Shown here: positions 32,958-45,399 of the stretch, in pieces
Layout of the letters: each line of letters begins with the position of its first letter
Numbering within the stretch: position 1 is the stretch's first letter
NCBI GenBank assembly: GCA_021229015.1
Contig: CM037791.1
Span: 1,945,008-2,009,007 of the forward strand
DNA length: 64,000 nucleotides
Source of the DNA: Solen grandis
Taxonomy: Eukaryota > Mollusca > Bivalvia > Adapedonta > Solenidae
Direction of reading: 5' to 3'
Translations under genes and position numbers: made by a program
The notes under the pieces: generated by a model
Database searches by the model: none
What the model was told of the DNA's origin: nothing
Seen by the model: the letters and a program-made list of their open reading frames with translations, nothing else

Positions 32958-33145
32958 TAATCCTGTACGTCATGAATATTCATGTACACAATTATGACTT
33001 GAATATTAATTTACCTAGCATTAAATGGTAATTTTCTGAGGTTCAATATTATATGAGCAAACAGAGGAGACCCTGATTAGACCGCCTCTTGAGGGAGATG
33101 TCTGATGTGGGTCTTCTCTGTTTTCTCTTTCGTCAAAAAACATCC
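32958..33145 (+). mobile_element. M3 MITE, degraded
   Basis: Contains the family marks CATGAATATTCATGTAC, ATGAGCAAACAGAGGAG and the GGTCT.CTCTGTTT segment. Terminal CCCTTTACCTCAT is decayed. Confidence 0.6.
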
Positions 33146-33273
33146 TTCAGTATAGTGGGGTAGAGAATTAAGACAAACACTAATATAATGCAAGTCAGCC
33201 ATGGATTCCAGATATTTAAATTGTTTTTATAATAATAATAATAATAATGTTAAGTTTGGACCCAAAATTCAGA

Positions 33274-33451
33274 TAATCCCTGTACCTCATATAGACTCAT
33301 TTTGATGCATTCCAATAAAGAGTAGTTCCAGATCAGACAGCTCATGGAAGGCAGAGAAAATTCCATTTTTGTTATATCATTTAAAGTCCAGTAAATTAAT
33401 ATTCGTCAAGTCATAAATTTGTACATGAATATTCATGAGGTTAAGGGTTAA
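33274..33451 (-). mobile_element. M3 MITE, reverse orientation
   Basis: It starts near AATCCCTGTACCTCATATAG and ends CATGAATATTCATGAGGTTAAGGGTTAA, that is, M3 inverted. The hairpin core is partly deleted (CAGATCAGACAGCTC remains). Confidence 0.65.
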
Positions 33452-34099
33452 TTATGGATCTACACTGTATTTTGATTTATATGTAAGTTTAAGAGAATTA
33501 AGCAGTATCTTTTGTGTTTTAAAACCAGTTGGATTGTGAAACAAAATAAAGCAAGGTAGTACTCCTATCTTTATGAAAGTTTATCTGAACAAGTTTTATA
33601 TTGTTTTTCGGTGATTGTCGTTTAAGATGGAAGCCAAATTGATGCATGCGTGTCTCACTGAGTAACATAAGAGGTAAATGAAATGTAGTATCATTATATA
33701 AACTGATGAATTATTCGCAGTATACCTTGTATCTGCTATGATGTTTAATGATTTATCGTTGCCATCCATGAATATTTCTTTCAGAATTGTTGATATAAGA
33801 CTTGAAAGACCTTGAAATGCTGCTCATTTATCTTGAACGAATTAGCATGTCAAATTGGTGCCTACATGTATCTAGCTCAAGTTTATGAGATTACATCATT
33901 TAATTTTATTCCTTTTATTTGAAGTTGGCAGACCTGGGTGCATTTTAAACCAGATCTTTCTTACCTGTCTCAGTGAAAAGATATATTTGTTCATGGATAT
34001 ATCCATGGGAATATAAACAGACTGCATGAAGTGTATGTGTTTTAAAAGGGGGGAGGGATATTCAGTTAAGCATAATGTTCATACACCTCAAAATATTTT

Positions 34100-34345
34100 T
34101 TAACCCTTTACCTCATGAATTTTTATGAACAAATTTATGACTTGATGAATATTTATATACCAGACTTTAAATAGTATATGATATAATGTGGTTTTCTTTG
34201 CTGTGCAGATTGTTTTGAATATGAGCCACAATATTGTATGGTAGAGGAGACACTGATCAAACAGCTCCCTATAGGAGTCATCAGATCTGGGCCTCCAGTG
34301 TTTACCAATGTGTCACAATGAGTCTATATGAGGTAAAGGGTTTAA
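34100..34345 (+). mobile_element. M3 MITE, complete
   Basis: TTAA at both ends, CCCTTTACCTCAT at the left and ATGAGGTAAAGGG at the right, body with GAGCCACAATATTGTATG and a core pairing CAAACAGCTCC with GGAG..ATCAGATCTGGG. The last 20 bases (GAGTCTATATGAGG) match the M1 end almost exactly. Confidence 0.8.
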
Positions 34346-34896
34346 CTTCCAAAGTTAGAAAATGAAGAGTAATGTTGAAAAATATACATGTATCAAATTC
34401 TTGTCTCTCATGTAATCTACAAGCTAAGGTTTCCAGGTAACCATTGTCCGACTGTACCACTGAGTAATACTGAAAGTAATTCAGCATTAAGTTCGCTTAG
34501 GTCTCTATTTATTAGTGGTAAAATTTGTTATAATAAAAATAAGTGGGCTATTTTTATCATCTAATCAATGACTTCTTTTCTTTCCATGATTTTTTTTTAA
34601 TAATGAAAATCAGTCCATTTTCCATCATGGTTAGTTTGAAGCTGGAGGTACAATTGCTGTTTTTTCTAATTTCCTTAACTTTGCACCTATTCATATAGAG
34701 TCCTTAAAAGTTTAGGGGTTCATGGCCATTTTTGGTGGCAAAAAAAAACAACACCTATACAGGGGGCGTGGTATATAATTTAGCTCAGAGATTGTAAGGA
34801 GCAAAATTCTTTTATGAAATATTCTAGTCATAAAGTTTCACCTGTTCTTCTCAAGTTTAAGATCAGTAAATTTATTTAGTTTTTGTTCATATTCCT

Positions 34897-35870
34897 TTTA
34901 TCTCACCTGAGCACAAAGTACTCAGGTGAGCTATTAGAATTGCTGAATGTCCAACATCTGTCTGGCATCCATAATTAGTTTGCTTACACTTTAGAAGTTT
35001 TGTTTCTTGAGCAGTCATCTTCAACATTGGTAACAATATTTATGGCTGTAATACTGTTTCTTGAGCAATCATCTTCAACATTGGTAACAATATTTATGGC
35101 TGTAATACCTTGCCCAATGTTGATTATAGCTAATTTTAATGGAGTACATTAGAAATTATTGTCTTTGAATTGTTGAAAAATGCCAGATTTCAGTTTTTTT
35201 ACACTCTTGCAGCTGCATTTATGAAGCTGTCTCACTCATATTTAAGCAAAATATCAATGTCCATAATTTATTATCTCAGCCAAATTGGATTATGACTTAT
35301 ATCTGACAGAAAGGCCTAAAGTTACTGCTCTGTAGATATCAGAAAATCAGACAATTTTGATTTGTTTACACACTAGCATCTTCCTTCCTCAAGATATTTC
35401 TTCAAACAATTTGCCAATATTTGTGGCTATAATATCTTAGGCTGATATAAGCCATGTAGGTCAGGAGTTATGGCCCTTGTATTATCAAAAAATGTCAGAA
35501 TCCACATTGTCTCCTCTCTAGTATTCGCATTGATGAAGCAGTCTTGCTGAAAGTCTTTCTCTTAACCCTTTCCCTCATAGAGGAAACCATGAAAAGACCT
35601 TGGCGAACAGCATAAAACCAGATCAACCTGCGAGTAACTCGCAGGCTGATCTGGTTTTATGCTGTTCGCTGCTCCTCAGTGGTCTGGAAATGAGGATTTT
35701 GTAATTAAATTTGGTAAGGTTTAACTGTGGTTTTCTGCAGATCATGCTTTATGTGGTACCTATTGAGTGCGTCAAAATGAGTCTATATGAGGGAAAGGGT
35801 TAATGACATAAGTATGATTTCATCTTTACTTGAGTGGGCAATATATGGCCATGATCCTCTTATTTTATAA
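34897..35870 (+). repeat. Family A element interrupted by an M1 MITE
   Basis: Head TCTCACCTGAGCACAAAGTA with CTCAGGTGAGC, then units with 'tttgcttacactttagaag' and 'ggtcaggagttatggccct' like the copy at 1-578. The remains of a tail (GGCCATGATCCTCTT) at 35848-35866 lie after the M1 insertion at 35562-35803. The element is therefore older than that M1 insertion. Confidence 0.65.
35562..35803 (-). mobile_element. M1 MITE, reverse orientation
   Basis: 242 bases between TTAA copies. The palindrome GCGAACAGCATAAAACCAGA...CTGGTTTTATGCTGTTCGC is near its left side, so the element is inverted relative to 32230. CCCTTTCCCTCATA ends are perfect. Confidence 0.9.
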
Positions 35871-36249
35871 TTAGATGAGCCTCTAACCAGCCTTTCTTCA
35901 AGTCTGTAGACATAAATTTAAAATGAAATATCTAATTAATATAAATTTAATTATGTATAAATCTTGATAGAAATTTTGCTTTTCAGAAAAAGGTGAACAT
36001 TAACAAATTAACGGTTCTTTTACAAGGAATTTCTTTTCATTTAGATACAATGTAGGTGCATTTTAAGGGATTGGTGCTGAACTATGTTTACTACATAAAA
36101 ATGAAGAAGCTGTTACAATAGTTTTGCACAAAGCTTAATAATAAATTAACATGCACGTTTAACATTATTGTAAGATCTTATCAAATTTTTATGACAAAAC
36201 TTTAAGAATAGTTTAATATTTCTATGTATAGTTGCATGTCCAGTGTTAT

Positions 36250-36710
36250 ACACAGAGGAGATTACTAAAAGCAATGCATATGTGTATTGCTATATAATGA
36301 AGAAATTACCAAAAGCAATGCATATGTGTATTGCTATATAATGAAGAAATTACCAAAAGCAATGCATATTGTTATATATAGAAGAGATTGCTAAAAGCAA
36401 TGCATAGTGTTATATACAGAAAGGATTGCTAAAAGCATTGCATAATTTATGTGTATTGTTATATACAGAAGAGATTGCTAAAAGCAATGCATAGTGTTAT
36501 ATACAGAAAGGATTGCTAAAAGCATTGCATAATTATGTGTATTGTTATATACAGAAGTGATTGCTAAAAGCATTGCATATGTGTATTGTTATACATGCAT
36601 ATAGAAGAGATTACTAAAAGCAATGAATATTGTTAAATACAGAGGTAATTGCTAAACAATGCATATGTCTATTGTTATACACAGAAGAGATTGCTAAAAA
36701 CAATGCATGA
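36250..36710 (+). repeat. Minisatellite of GATTGCTAAAAGCAATGCATA units
   Basis: About nine units of 40-60 bases sharing GAAGAGATT(A/G)CTAAAAGCAATGCATA(TGTGTATT)GTTATATACA. AAGCAATGCATATGTG is AT-rich with ATGCAT palindromes. The units vary by loss of the GTGTATTG part. Confidence 0.85.
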
Positions 36711-37203
36711 GATTTGTTTTACCTTTTCTTTTCAGTTATCATTTATGTTAATCTTGAAGTTAGAAAATCTATTTTTGATGTAAAATTTTCAAACAAGGGT
36801 AAAATATTTTGAGGAAACATACATTGATAAAACACTAAATAATTCAAGTCTGCACATTAGATTTATTTTTACTTGTATGTATACTGCAATTGCTGTTTTT
36901 GCTTTAATATTTTTGTTTTTCTAAACATTTTGCAGATCTTGAATATATTCATCAAAACTATATGCATAATTTTTTTTTTAATTGCATAATTTAGTGAGAT
37001 ATTAAAATCATTAAATCCGTTTATAGTTTAGGCTCCAATTTTATTTTATACATTTTGATCTCAATATGAATTGGACATTTTTTAAGTCCAGATAGAAATC
37101 CATATGGTTAAAATCCTGACCATAATAAATATCATAGTCTGTATGTATGTATGTTAAAAATATTTTTTGTACATTATTAATGAATCAGTTGACATTTTTT
37201 TGT

Positions 37204-37365
37204 TTAAGGTAAAGTACCAATAATGGTTCCGCTTTGTCTTGGACAACTTAACCTCTCAAAAGATAACCAAGGTACCCTAATGAAACATTAGGAAACCTTG
37301 TATATCTCTGTGAAAGGCCATGAGGTCCGAAATATAGCGGAACCATTACAGGGACTTTACCTTAA
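37204..37365. mobile_element. Short MITE with 11-bp and longer imperfect ends
   Basis: The left end TTAAGGTAAAGTACC.ATAATGGTTCCGCT is the inverse of the right end AGCGGAACCATTACAGGGACTTTACCTTAA. 162 bases, no coding potential. Confidence 0.7.
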
Positions 37366-38489
37366 TTTTTCAATACCACTCCTGCACGAAATATTACACA
37401 CTGACATCCATGACATTCACACACAAGCTAGATCAGACTGAAATCAATTTTTAGTATGATCAGATTTTTCAGTATTCTCTCCTTATCTCCTTGGTAACAT
37501 GGAGTTGCAAACAGAATAAAACCTGGGGTGCATTGCTTAGACAAAATCTTTAAAGAAGTTGAGTTATAGTTTTCTATTGATTTCTAATGTAATCAATAAT
37601 TGCAAAAAGAAGTTTTGAAGTAGGAGAAGGAACTCTTCAAAGCTGCCTCACATATTTAATAAGATAAAACATGGCCAGCAAGTTTTTGAAATGGATATTT
37701 ATGAATTGCTCCCTAATTTAGAAGATCAATAGTTTTTTTTTGTAGTTGTTGTTATTTCCGTTTACAGTTATGAAGATTTGATGCACCTATTATATATAAA
37801 TGGATCATCTGCTTTATCTTGCAGAGTGATATTTATTTCAATGGAAGATAGATTTTGCCTACATTAGACACCATCTTGAAAAACTGTTTTTATTAAATTC
37901 AATGCATAAACCACATAGAAAACATTACCATAAAATGGTGTGACTTCTTGTCTGAGCAACGTGCCCAAGGTCAGCCTGGCTGTTACTGGCAGGATTGTCG
38001 TATTATGGAATGGCACGTGGTGTCTGTCCGTATGTCCGTCAGTTAGCAATTTGCTTAATCGTATAGATTGTTCCTCCTATGTAACATTGTGTTTTTTGAA
38101 CTTGCATGGAGGACTGATACTTATGTGTAGTTTTGCATTAAAGTGAGATAACTTGGATTGCATTATATTTTTTAGAGTTATTGCCCTTTGTGTATTTTTC
38201 TCGGCAAATGCTTGTGCATATCACTCTTTTATTATTGTATGGAATTTCTTCATACTTATTTTGAGGATTGATATAGATGTTCAGTTGTACATAAAGGTGA
38301 AATAACTTGGATGGCATTATTTGTTCTTGAGTTATTGCCCCTTTGCACAACTTTTTCCTTCCTGACCTCTTTGGTGTCTTTGAGGGGTTCATAATCCTTC
38401 AATGCTCCAATTTGCAGTGTTCTTGGTTTTTGGGGAATTTTTCTATAAAAACTTATTAATAACTAAATAATTCAGGATGTCAGTATATA

Positions 38490-38731
38490 TTATCCCTTTC
38501 CCTCATATAGACTCATTTTGACGTACTCAATAGGTACCACATAAAGCCTGATCTGCAGAAAACCACAGTTAAACCTTACCAAATTTAATTACAAAATCAT
38601 CATTTCCAAACCACTGAGGAGCAGCAAACAGCATAAAACCTGATCAGCCTGCGAGTTACTCGCAGGCTGATCTGGTTTTATGTTGTTCGCATAGGTATTT
38701 TCATGGTTTCCTCTATGAGGGAAAGGGTTAA
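38490..38731 (+). mobile_element. M1 MITE
   Basis: Left TTAT (mutated TTAA), CCCTTTCCCTCATA, palindromic core with GCCTGCGAGTTACTCGCAGGC, right GGGAAAGGG and TTAA. 242 bases. Confidence 0.88.
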
Positions 38732-38999
38732 CAGAGCTCTACAAAATCTTTATCTCATTTATACTGATATTTCATAAGCATCAGTTGTTTTTGTCACTGA
38801 GTTCGTTCTCAGTGCAATGCTGTGTTATTTTCATGTTCCCGCCAATTAAGGGAGCATCATTAAATTATAACCCTTTCTTTATTTTTTATTTTGTATAAAA
38901 TAAGTTTTTAGAACTTTTACTCATCATTTTAATTTTTAAGCCATGAACCTTTCAATCACTTCATTTTTTTTAATTTCATATTTCAATACAAAAGCATTG

Positions 39000-39118
39000 T
39001 TTTAAAAGCATTAAATATCAAAAATGGCAAATGTCTTTTGTAAAAGCATAAAATATCAAAAATGGCAAATGTCTTTTTTAAAAGCATTAAATATCAAAAA
39101 TGGCAAATGTCTTTTTCT
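39000..39118 (+). repeat. Three 38-bp direct repeats
   Basis: AAAGCATTAAATATCAAAAATGGCAAATGTCTTTT occurs three times in a row with one or two changes per copy. The derived open frame (NIKNGKC-like repeats) is not a gene. Confidence 0.85.
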
Positions 39119-39138
39119 ATTTCATTTTCATATTAGAT

Positions 39139-39478
39139 ATAGAAAAGCTTTTATGTGGCCACTTTGTCCGTCCATCCGTCATTATTTTATCTGGAGCATA
39201 ACACAAAAACTATAAGAGCTATCAACATGAAACTTCATAGGTAGATAGATCTCATTGAGGAGAAGTGCAGTGTAAAAGATTGTATATATTTTATATTTTG
39301 CAAAATTTAAGAGTTATTGCCCTTTGTTATATTTTATACTTAAATTTTGTCCGGAGCTCATATAGTATAACAAAGTACCCATCAAGTGACAAAGCACAGT
39401 TTGGGGAGCATCCACCGGTTCTAACAGCACCTTTTTCTCTTATATTTGAAGATATATTAGAAGTGAAACATTAGATAT
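39139..39478 (+). repeat. Family C element, diverged copy
   Basis: Decayed head (AAGCTTTTATGTGGCCACTTTGTCCGTCCATCCG), body with 'ttgtccggagc' and 'gagttattgccctttgtta', and a tail TTTGGGGAGCATCCACCGGTTCTA. It matches the inverse copy at 61700-62037. The tail lacks the CTCTTGT end. Confidence 0.65.
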
Positions 39479-40113
39479 TTGAATTATCATTTTTGTAATT
39501 ACAACCACATAAAACTTTACAAGTGAATGATGTTAAACTGGGTCAAAAGTAAAATTGAGGCACAAGTGAATGAAAAATTTAAGCTCCTCAAATTTTAGTT
39601 TCAGCAATCTTCCCTTCCATTATAGGATTGACATATTGTTGTTTTTTTTATTGTTTTTTTTGTTTTTTTTATTTGTTAGATAGTTCATGATATTTGGTAA
39701 TGGTTATATAGTTCATGATTTTTTTTTTTCATGTTCCACCATGACCTAAAGGGCTAGGCATTAATTTTGATCTTTAATATGCTGTTACCTCATGGATTTA
39801 GTAGTATATATGTTTTAGATTTTATTGTGTGGATTCATTTCTGTTTTGTTTAGATTTTTAAGAACTTTGATTTTTCATTTTTCGTTCAGGTTTTGTATCT
39901 TTTAGTTTTATTATATGATGCTGGAGAGAAATTTCAGAAATTGGTAGAAATTATCCTTAGACATGCCAGATTATGTGTCCTGTTACTTTTCATGTGTTAT
40001 GACAGTATTGGTCATAATGTGAAAACAAGCAAACTCATTGTAATAAATGATGCATAAAAATACTAAATTTTGAAGAAAAAAAAAATAAGTATTTCATCTG
40101 TAGCAACATAACT

Positions 40114-40368
40114 TTAAACATTTATCTCATAAAGTTTCATGTACAAAATTTATACTTGGTGAATATCAAATGACTGATTTTTAAATGGCTTATGCGATGA
40201 TAGATTTTTCTTTGCCACAGATGACTTTGTAGAAACTGAGCTACAATACTGTATGAGCAAACAAAGGAGACCCTGATCAGACAGCTCCTATAGGAACTGT
40301 CTAATCTGGGTCTGCTCTGTTTGCCTATATATTATGCATCAAAATAAGTCTGTATGAAGTAAAGGGTC
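40114..40368 (+). mobile_element. M3 MITE
   Basis: Ends decayed (TTAAACATTTATCTCAT / ATGAAGTAAAGGGTC). The core is well preserved: GAGCAAACAAAGGAGACCCT..CAGACAGCTCCTATAGG AACTGTCTAATCTGGGTCTGCTCTGTTTGCC folds into a long hairpin. Confidence 0.75.
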
Positions 40369-40763
40369 TTTTATTGAAATGTATACAGGCTTCTGCTGAT
40401 TGGTGCTTGATTAGTTTAAAATTTTATTACAATGTTTTTTATCTGTTCATCACTAAACAGGCATTTAATTTAATTTGATTTATTGTTCATTTAAATGGTA
40501 AGCTAGTTTTTGGAGAAAAAAAAATTACTGGTAATAAAATTCGAGTTCAAGCTTTATATTTCTGTGTACATAGGTGTAGGTTCCCATTTCTTGGGGACAT
40601 TTTTATTTTTCAAAAAGAATAAAAAAAAAAAAAATGATATTGCCAAAATTCAGAATTAAAGATAATTGAGTACTTTTAAAAGAATGACATAAAATTTGGA
40701 GTAAAAAAACAACACCACTGTCAAAATATCTGTAAGTGACCTGTGGAAACCACTGACTATTGC

Positions 40764-40908
40764 TTAACCCTTTACCTCATGAATATTCATGAATAAATGT
40801 AACACTTGATACTGAGCTACACTATGAAAAAAACAGAGGTGACCCTGATCATACAGTCTGCTATGTTTGCCAGGCATCAAAACACATCCATATGAGCTGA
40901 AAGGTTAT
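40764..40908 (+). mobile_element. M3 MITE, internally deleted
   Basis: TTAACCCTTTACCTCATGAATATTCATG, then a shortened body with AACAGAGGTGACCCTGATC and CATCCATATGAGCTGAAAGG. About 145 bases instead of about 245. Confidence 0.65.
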
Positions 40909-41552
40909 TGATATGTCTTGCTGAAATACCCAGATATTTATTTGTAACATGTAACAAGATTGTATATATATATATATATTCTGTTCCTGTCAGTGGATAA
41001 TTGCTTTTTAATTGTATTTAAAAAAATGAAATTTTAAATATATAATAATGTAAGAAGTTAAAGAAAATTAAAAAAAGATGTGGTTTACATTTGTTTTGAA
41101 TATGATATAGGTTATATTGGTTTCACAAGAAAAGATGAGTTTCTTGTTAGAAAGAGAGGGAGTAGAAAACAAGTGCACTATACTGTTGCACAAGAATATG
41201 TAGTTCGAACAACAGAACATAGTAGTATAAATTATTTATGATATTACATGTGGAGGGATGAGAGCAGAACTGTGCTAAATTCTAATGTAAATATATGCAC
41301 TTAGATTAGTTTTGCTCTCAACCCTCAAAGTGTATATTTGATCATGTTCTTCAAATTAAGGTCACTCCTCAGAGAGTAGCAGCTCTAGAAACTGCTCTTT
41401 AAGTTTATTTTGATATCTTCAATTTCTGGTCATGAACAGCTATAAGCTGTTACAGTGTGGCCTACAAGTCTAACCACATACCAGCAGGTGCATACAATGT
41501 TGTATGTGAAACACTTTGCCTCTCAGATTGACCAGTCTATACAATGTTGAAC

Positions 41553-41977
41553 ATGTTTACCTCATGAATATTCATGTACAAATTTTTGACTATATGAAAA
41601 TTAATTTTTGAAACTTTAAATTGTATATTAAACATTCTTCTCTTTGCTATGCAGATCTACTTTCACAATTTAATTAGCAAATAACTTCAGGGGAGGCTCC
41701 ATGATAGGTCCAGAATGGTGAAGGGTTAACCATTTACCACGTGAATATTCATATGCAAATTTATGCAGATTTACTGAACTCAAAATGGTGTATGAAATCA
41801 CAGAGGAGATCTTGATCAGACAGCTTTTTCTAGGACCAGTCTGATCTGGGTCAATCTTCACACAGTTATCTCCCCCTTCTTCTTTTTGCTAAGTGAGCGT
41901 GCAAGGGAGATCACTGTGTGGAGTTTGGATCTGGGTCTGTTGTCGTTTGAAAGGTGTGAAATAAGGTAAAAGGTTAT
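41553..41977 (+). mobile_element. Two adjacent M3 MITEs sharing a TTAA
   Basis: The first runs to GAAGGGTTAA at 41729 and lacks most of the core. The second begins with that same TTAA (CCATTTACCACGTGAATATTC) and runs to AATAAGGTAAAAGGTTA. In the second the core is broken by about 60 unrelated bases (41860-41920). Sharing one TTAA suggests insertion of one copy at the end of the other. Confidence 0.6.
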
Positions 41978-42732
41978 ACATGTATATTGGTGTCTACCGC
42001 TAATTTGACTCATCTGAATGTGATAAAACTGTCTGTGAATATCAGCACTGTTACTGTTGTTATTAGCTTTAAAGTGTCTTGTCATATCAGAGAAGCTTTT
42101 CTTTTCTTTATTATTATTATCATTTTTACTAACCAAAAAGAATTATGTGTGAGTTAAGTAGTTTTGGCGTTTTTCGGTGTTTTGATAATGAAAATGCATG
42201 TTTTTGAAATATTTGTTACTTATTCAAGTTTTATAATACGGCTTCTATGTAATAAGAACATAGCTGTACTGTCATGTGACACACAAGGAACGTCTACCTC
42301 TAAATCAGTTTTTTATAATCAGACATATGTCAGAAGTCTGCTCAGAACATTTTACAGTGTATTGTAGCTTAAAACACAGTGTATTGGAGTTTAAACATAG
42401 TGTAATGTAGCTTAAAACACAATTTATTGTAGCTTAAACACAGTGCTTAATCCAACTTACAATACACATAATGAACAAACTTGTATTGCTTCAGAGTAAT
42501 GTTGGTCAAGGTCATTCATTGTAATAAACTACATAGTATTTTCAGAAATATAAAATTCTCATCAATTTTTCAAATTCCATTCCAGAACCATTCCTGTAGT
42601 ACATTATTTTGTTAGAATGTTCAATTTTCTTATGATACATATAACTTATATCATAAAACCCTGCATGGATTTTGTACAGATATTTTTAAGTTTATTTCAT
42701 TTCCTCTTTATTCTCAGAATATTTTATGTACT

Positions 42733-42974
42733 TTAACCCTTTCCCTCATATAGACTCATTTTGACGCACTCAATAGGTACCACATAAAGCCTGATCTACA
42801 GAAAACCACTGTTAAACCTTACCAAATTTAATTATAAAATCCTCATTTCCAGACCACTGAGGAGCAGCGAACAGCATAAAACCTGATCAGCCTGCGAGTT
42901 ACTCGCAGGCTGATCTGGTTTTATGCTGTTCGCATAGGTCTTTTCATGGTTTCCTCTATGAGGGAAAGGCTTAA
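42733..42974 (+). mobile_element. M1 MITE
   Basis: 242 bases from TTAA to TTAA with the full core palindrome (GCGAACAGCATAAAACC.GATCAGCC). The right end has one change (GGGAAAGGC). Confidence 0.9.
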
Positions 42975-43663
42975 GGTATGGTTTTCAGTATGGTATCTTT
43001 GAAAATGTAAAAAAAAAATAATCACAAAAAATAGAATTAAATGTTTCCTGTGGTATCTGTCCTATTTTGTCTTGTGGAAATAATAGGTAATGAAATATGT
43101 GTTTGATGAAAATTCTTCTTTCAGAAATACCAAATATAGCCATTTTAAGAATTATATACAAGATTTTAAGTTACACAGTTATCATTTTCTTTTGTACAGG
43201 AAGTCCAAACCAGAGGCTAAAATCAAAATGGTCTTAATCAATAATCTAGTAATTGTATTTCTCTATTCACATTGACATCCATAACAGTTTAAATAGTCCA
43301 ACTGAAATTTTAATATCTCATTTTAGGTTTTATTCTTTTTTATTTTCATTTTAAAAAATATCCCTATCAGTAAGTAAAGAGTGATGCCAGTTTAAGATTA
43401 AAATATTTAAAATGTAGACTTAACTGTATTTATAATTTCAAGGTGTACAAAAAAGTTTTAAAAGAACAGGCATTATTGTTGACAGTTTTTGTAGAATTCG
43501 ATGCGTTTTTGTAGATTTCATAACCATAAACCTTTATCATGAGGATGATGTACTCATGATTTACTAGTTTTGTTCTCACATATTTTTACCCGGCCAGTGA
43601 TTGACAGTGCAATCTTAAATGAAAATATTTATCCATATCAAAACCTATATTATGTATATGTCA

Positions 43664-43903
43664 TTAACTCTTTCCCTCATATAGACTCATTTTGACGCCC
43701 TCAATAGGTGTCACATAAAGCCTGATCTGCAGAAAACCAGTTAAACCTTACCAAATTTAATTACAAAATCCTCATTTCCAGACCAATGAGGAGTAGTGAA
43801 CAGCATAAAACCTGATTAGCCTGCGAGTTACTCGCAGGCTGATCTGGTTTTATGCTGTTCGCATAGGTCTTTTTATGGTTTCCTCTATGAGGGAAAGGGT
43901 TAA
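43664..43903 (+). mobile_element. M1 MITE
   Basis: 240 bases, TTAA at both ends, left end CTCTTTCCCTCATA with one change. The core palindrome is nearly intact (GCCTGCGAGTTACTCGCAGGC). Confidence 0.9.
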
Positions 43904-44844
43904 ACTTATACTGTTACATTATAATTATGTTACAATTTTAACTTATTGCACTCTATGTTACACTACTTTTCATGATTTAAGTTTCCTTCAGTTTAAACAT
44001 GTCTCTGCGTCTTATCATGCATTTCACATTATTTGAATCATTTTATTTGAAACACAACCCTGTTTTCCTTCTGTAATTACATAATGTATACCATTATTTT
44101 GTGATCCCCATAATTGTATTTAAAAAAATTCCAAAATGAACAAAAATAAACAAAAAATATTTGATGGTACTGAGTAATGGAATGAGAAAGAAAGAAGAAG
44201 ATAAGAGTGATAGGGAGAAATAAAGAAAGAAAGACAGAAAGAAAGAAAGACTGTGTGTTGTTTCTGTGTGAATCAAATATGAATATGCTCTGGTAATAAA
44301 TTCATTCACAAAATTATCAGGGAATGTACTCATAGCATTTATAATGTTCACAATTTTTGTTGTACTTCCTGTTGTTTTGACGTAAGTGTATACAGATTGT
44401 TGAACAGGTATTTGTAATGGATCTAGTTGAGTTGCATCAGATTTGTTGAAAAAATAAATGAATTAACAAATTAAACACAACTTCCAAAATGTTTAAGAAA
44501 AAATGCATTTGATTTACTTTTATTTTTGAAAAAAAAAGTAGCTTTTATATTTAAGTATATCTAGATCATTTTAACATAATTTCCTCTTGGTAAAGTAGAT
44601 TAAACTATTGTTAACATGTGATATCACATGCATTGTGATATCACATGCATTGCTTATGTTCATTATCATATCTTTTTATATATATTCCCACCATGTATTT
44701 TAATGGTTATTTATGGTCCAAGTATAAATTTCAAGGAAATGATATGTTAATTCTTTGTCTACATAATATTTATATCACTAGAGTAAATAAAATTTAAGAA
44801 AATGGAACCCTTAGAAGTGTCATACACAGCAATTTCATGCTATG

Positions 44845-45057
44845 TTAACCCTTACCCTGCTAAAACTGTAAGTGCTAACCTTTGCCACCAGTAAAGAGCC
44901 AGGCCAGCCTGCACATTCATGCAGGCTGGCCTGGCCTCCTTACTGTTGGCTGACCAACTACAAGTTTTCATCTTGTTATCCCTAAAATTGATAATGGACA
45001 GTTCAAAAAAAGATGCCAGCTAAGTCCATTTGAGAAATTCAGCAGGTTAAGGGTTAA
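44845..45057. mobile_element. M2 MITE (TTAA-flanked, different core)
   Basis: TTAACCCTTACCCTGC at the left, GCAGGTTAAGGGTTAA at the right, and a hairpin core GAGCCAGGCCAGCCTGCA..TGCAGGCTGGCCTGGCCTC. Same plan as M1 and M3 but with unrelated internal sequence. A weak relative without clear ends may lie at 60500-60605. Confidence 0.75.
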
Positions 45058-45399
45058 CTGCAGTTTGATTTGAAAAAAAAAAATAGAATCTTTAATAGTT
45101 TTCTTATACAATAATAGAGTTATTACCTGTTAAAACTGAATATGTTGATAATTAAATCATTTATAATCAGAATGTCTGGCATTGTCTTGTTTTACCCTAA
45201 AATTTCCTGTGATTTTAGTTACACTGTCTGGTATAGACATCACTAAGGCAGCCCTCCTAAAATGAATTACAGCCAAATGACACTTAGTCCAATGGATGAC
45301 CTTCTGGATATCTGGACTAAGACTACGTAAATTCCTAGTTCTGAAACTTTCCATGGAACAGAGTACATGGGTACAACAGAGAGTTTCAGGCCTGGCTCC

